Of a stretch of 64,000 nucleotides of DNA, positions 59,720 through 64,000 are shown one piece after another. Positions within the stretch are counted from its first letter, which is position 1. Each line of letters starts with the position of its first letter. The notes under the pieces were generated by a model that saw only the letters and a program-made list of their open reading frames with translations, was not told the origin of the DNA and searched no databases. Source of the stretch: Marisa cornuarietis (taxonomy: Eukaryota > Mollusca > Gastropoda > Architaenioglossa > Ampullariidae); the NCBI GenBank assembly GCA_004794655.1, contig SMMW01000087.1:1780501-1844500 (forward strand), written 5' to 3'. Position numbers and translations under genes: made by a program.

Positions 59720-62700
59720 TACCTTTGCGGTCACCGTCAGTACTGTGTGCCACAGCCAAGGTGCGTAGGGAGAAGCATTTATACTCAATCTGAATCTGAG
59801 GGTAACCTTCCCTGTTTACAAACATTCAAACACACGTGGACCTTTGTGCACTGCGAAGTTGATTAGTCTCTGTGTTTGATAAGTGAAAAACAAAAAACAA
59901 CAGAATAGCTATAGGCTGCTTTATCTTTCCACTTCCTTCGTTTTTATCTTTCTTACCCCAGTACTTTGTTAGTTTGATGGCTACCTGTCTTTCCGTTGGT
60001 TAAACAGGTTCATTGAGGTTGATATTGTTAGGGTTTGGGTTATAACTAATTTGGCTACTTTATTTGCTTCTTTCTATTCCTCTGCGAGATAGAATTACAT
60101 AATGAAATGTATCCAACACCTATACACTTTAAAAAAATTTTGATTGGATGTTTGGCACTCAAGTTGTAGCTTGTTGGCTCTCAGACACACATCAAATAGT
60201 TTAACCTGCTTTGCCACATTTCTACATAAGTCATATTAAACAATTTCCAAACATGACCACCTACTCATGCGCCCAGTTACTTCACAGCATTCGAGCAAAA
60301 TACTGGGCTTAGCAAACACCCTATTTCTGCAAGGTGGCACAACCATAGTAAACAGCTTTGAGAAACAGTTTACAGTCCATGTGTTCTCAGTCTGATCCTC
60401 AGTGTATTATGAGATCAATAGCTGGATCTAGGTCCCAAACTAATATGGCAAAAAAATGTTGGTGTTTCTGGGACATTTAGCCTTGCTAACCCAAAGTTCC
60501 CCATGAAGGGACTGACAGGTGTTGTAATCTTGACACAAATTGTTGAATATGTGACTACCTTTGAAAATGTTTGCATGGCTGTTATATAAAAAAAAATGAT
60601 TACCAAAGTAAGAATCAATAAGCAAATATGTAGAAAACATTCACAGCCCACACACACACACAGAGGCACAGTGAGTACAGGAAAGGAGCAAGCATGAAAA
60701 GCTTGATAACTGGTAAAGGCAGCGACTTGTTAAGCTTCTAGAGGAAAGCTGTTACAGCAACAGCATATTTCATGTTGCTGCCAGGTTGGTCACGATCCCT
60801 ACAAAACAGTTTTCTATGCATGCAGAAGAGAATATGAAGTAAACTTCTCAATCTATGTGCAGATAAACTGACATTCTTTGTTAGAATAAGAAAATGAACC
60901 CATCATAAACTTTGATGAGGAATACATTCAGCAATGAAGTCTAGCTTTCATCATTTAGTCACCCTTTTAAGTGTGTAAATACTTACTTAAATCTATCGAT
61001 ACATCTGCTGCTATTGCAATCTACAATGTGGTATTTGAGCTGCTAGTGAACACTAGTCACTGAGGAGCTCTTACCTCCATGATCTCCATGGTCATCTTTG
61101 CTGAAAACATGCATTCTCCAGTGCATGTCAGTTTGTGATCTATGAGTATGGAGAGAAATTTCACTTCTGCTAGAAACGTCTACTAGAAATGAAGTTTTTA
61201 AACAGTGTTTAGTATGCTGGTTAAAAATAATACTTTCAAAACAGAACCACCACCACCCCCCCAAAAAAACAAACAAAACACCACCACAGAAACAAAGACA
61301 CAATAAGAAAATACTGAATCATATTTATCTCTGAATGAACTATACAAAAGGCAGGGGACCATGATTATTCCAAATCACACATGTACACATAAAACTGGCA
61401 ATGACAAAAAATATACACGCTTTATAGGCAGAAAAGAACTGTAACTTTCAAGGGAGATTACCCGGACTGTGACCTAAAACCACATTTGTTCATCAATCTC
61501 TTTTTTGTCAGAAACATGTTCCTTTCCTAAAATGCATCAAGTATGAAGAAATGGCATATGCTACAGAAATTAAAACAAGAAACTTCTGAGTTTTGGCATT
61601 AGTAAAAAGTTAATGGTCTCATTAAATGTATAAAAGCCAAGAAATCAACAATCCATTATACACAATCAACAAAATGGGGGTTTGGGGTGGGGTTTATTTG
61701 GAAAGACAGATAAATATCGCTATCTATAAAAGCCTTGAGGTTGTCGGGCAAATAATTGGAAGAAATTGGACATGTACAGCGTGCCTACTTTTGTCAACGA
61801 TATAAGAATGCCTTGCCAAAAACCACAACACAATGTTTGATGCAAGACAATACTCTGTACTTTCCAGGTAATGAATGATCTATACATCAGTTGCAGAGGC
61901 CAGCCAATCACATGACCCAAAAGAAAATTAATCAAAGTAGCTAAATATTTAAAAATAAAAGCAGGCTTTGAAAACAGTGGTGCAAACAAATCAAGAAACA
62001 CCTGCAGCAAATTACACCTGGACCAATCTGGGGGCTACAATAAACAAAGTCCTACACAACACCTGCATAAGAGTGAGATTTATTGCACAATATAAAAATC
62101 TAAAAGCAGCATCTAAAAGTGTACACTGTGATACTGCAGGTGACTAAAAGAGAAAGTAACTGCCCAGCATAGCAGAAGGAAATAAATGTTGGTCAATAAG
62201 TCACTTTAAAAGTATCTGAAGCAGGTTTCTCTACATAAAAACCCTGCCATGTGAGCATGTATGCTTTTGTCACTCAGCCAAGGAAACACCCACAGAATTG
62301 TTGTCAAAATTGTGTCGTCAACAGTGCCTGAGATGTGACTGCCTGCGATGGGGAAAGGCCCCCTTAGTTGAGGCCTGTCGTGCACGGAGTTTTCAGGTAC
62401 AAAGGCTTGCAATGAGAATGTGACAGATTTTCATGGGACCACACCAGCGCAAATGAGCACAATTCATTCTTGAAAAAACACAGGCGTTGTAGGTCAAGTG
62501 AGCCAGGAAGCAGAAACAAACTTCAGTCAATTCAGTGAACCTGAAACAAATATTTTTGAAAGTTTTAAGCAGATAATGATTAACATAGGAAGGGGTGTAA
62601 GTCATTAAGTTTTTGTGTCAGATGCCTAAATAGTAGACCAAGACATTCAAGTTGGGTAATTCAGAGATGAAGGTTTGAACAGCTGGGACAGAACCAGTTT

Positions 62701-64000
62701 ATGTACAGCATTCTGTTGGGTTTTTTTTCAGTCAATAGCTTGGATTTTCACTTGAGACCGCTGTCAGTCTATAATTGTATTTTATAGCATTCCATGATTG
62801 GTGTTAAATAAAAGGCTGACATGATGAAACCTGGCCTCCAAGTTTCCAAAGAAATTTCACAATTGTCAGCATCCTAATTTGCTTCAGCAGCATGCCATCA
62901 CAGGGACAGCTAAATATTGTCTCACCATGTGTTAAATGACATGAGGGTGCAACTAAAGGAGAGCTAAATATCATTTTTAACACAACTGTCAGCTTGTCCT
63001 CTGCCATGAATTCATCGTACCCTGCGCTGCAATGTATGCACGAGGGATAAGCTGTCTTATAGGGTGCAATCTTCTTCATGGATCTTTAGCTAACACAAGC
63101 CCCCATAATGATTAATGTGCCCTTCATCCTAGATTTCAGAAGATGGTCTCACAAATGTCCTCACCTCTGTCTACCCATTTTTTCACCCATCACTGTTCTT
63201 CAAGTTCACCTCGAAAATCCGCCGAGTCTTTATCTCGATCTATGAAAGCAGACACCTATGATCAACAACGGATGTATAAAAGCAGGCTCCTATTAAAAAG
63301 TGATTTACAAAATCATAAGACCTATGGATGCCTAATTCTAGAGAAAAGTGACCCTGAGCACAGAATCCAGGTCATGCTGAAGAGTGCAAGATGTATGGAC
63401 TATGGGCCAGGTCATCACAATCTTAATCAAAACAAGAGACAGGCAAGTCAATGTTATAATACCATATTCAAGAGTTCCGAACCTATGATGCAACTGTACA
63501 ATTAGTACAGTACCACATATCACAGTGAAGGGGCAAAGGTGCACAAATGGCCAAAGTAAAATGTTAAAAAGCAGCCATCAAAAAGTGGATTTTCTAATAA
63601 TTTATTAGAGACAATATACAATACTTGTTACAAAATGATTTACCATCTCTGCCTCATTAACAAAAAAATTAACGATGGAGGTCACCATGCCAAATGTTTT
63701 ACCTCTTGTTAAATAATGGACATTCTTCTGGTACAAGAAACCAGTACAAATTTACCAAAACTTTTATCTGATTATCCTTGAGTGAGCTCATCTAAATATC
63801 TCAATATTTAGATATCCTGCACCAAGAAAAGAAGCAAGCAAGCATGCACGCAACTTGGAGAACCAGACTGGGGGTGGGGGGTAGGAAACTGCAAGAGGAG
63901 AAATGAAAGTGAGCGGATGGAAATGAGGATTGGATTTCACCAAAATGCTGTTCTCTCCCCCAATCTACTTACTACTCGAACTGCTCCCAAACACAAGCAC
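59720..64000. other. Terminal region, no supported gene
   Basis: Composition is even and AT-rich with few microsatellites. Frames on both strands (the longest is 63143-63505 plus, 120 aa) show no domain. The texture, with many A-rich and T-rich words and few repeats, would suit a long 3' UTR or intron of a gene beyond the window, but nothing proves it. Confidence 0.4.

Noticed and set aside
63143..63505. 120-aa plus-strand frame near the window end
   Set aside because: No domain, weak codon pattern and no exon signals.

Overview
The window reads as animal nuclear DNA, most likely from a mollusc and probably a gastropod. The evidence is split genes with GT-AG introns, AATAAA signals, long (CA)n/(TG)n tracts, tRNA-derived SINEs, MITEs, two non-LTR retrotransposon families and THAP-bearing repeats. 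There are no bacterial operons, rRNA, CRISPR arrays or viral genomes. The species is an inference. Most of the window is intronic, intergenic or repeat sequence, and real coding sequence is sparse.

Layout. (1) 1-13.7 kb is a CARD (caspase recruitment domain) locus. A plus-strand gene (1176-5271) and a minus-strand paralogue (13726-11451) each encode tandem CARDs and no other recognisable domain. Each CARD is split over two exons at the same place. Decayed duplicate units lie at 6465-7521 and about 11.0 kb. (2) 15.9-25.4 kb holds two uninterrupted minus-strand paralogues of 342 and 512 aa. They have coiled coils and end in a Cys/His module with CHORD-like spacing. (3) 25.4-33 kb is repeat-rich; a pair of phase-1 candidate exons lies at 28.4-28.0 kb on the minus strand. 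(4) 33.2-44.3 kb holds one copy of a THAP-bearing repeat, hAT-like MITEs, a LINE endonuclease fragment and a good THAP first exon (44268-44144, minus). (5) 46.2-48.9 kb is a complete three-exon gene for a 106-aa secreted peptide with two cystine-knot-type modules, one per exon. (6) 50.7-53.5 kb is a 2.8-kb element with 19-bp terminal inverted repeats, large internal inverted arms and THAP fragments. (7) 56.2-59.4 kb is a decayed LINE interrupted by a second LINE of another family. (8) 59.7-64 kb shows no convincing gene.

How the parts may relate. CARDs build death-fold signalling filaments, and CHORD proteins are HSP90-linked partners of NLR-type immune receptors in plants and mammals. A compact innate-immunity neighbourhood of CARD-only adaptors beside CHORD-like coiled-coil proteins is therefore a reasonable hypothesis, but it is inference from proximity and fold type. 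The strongest candidates for under-described biology are the half-CARD exon architecture with its possible third CARD through a GC-AG intron, the CHORD-like coiled-coil pair, and the THAP-bearing inverted-repeat element.
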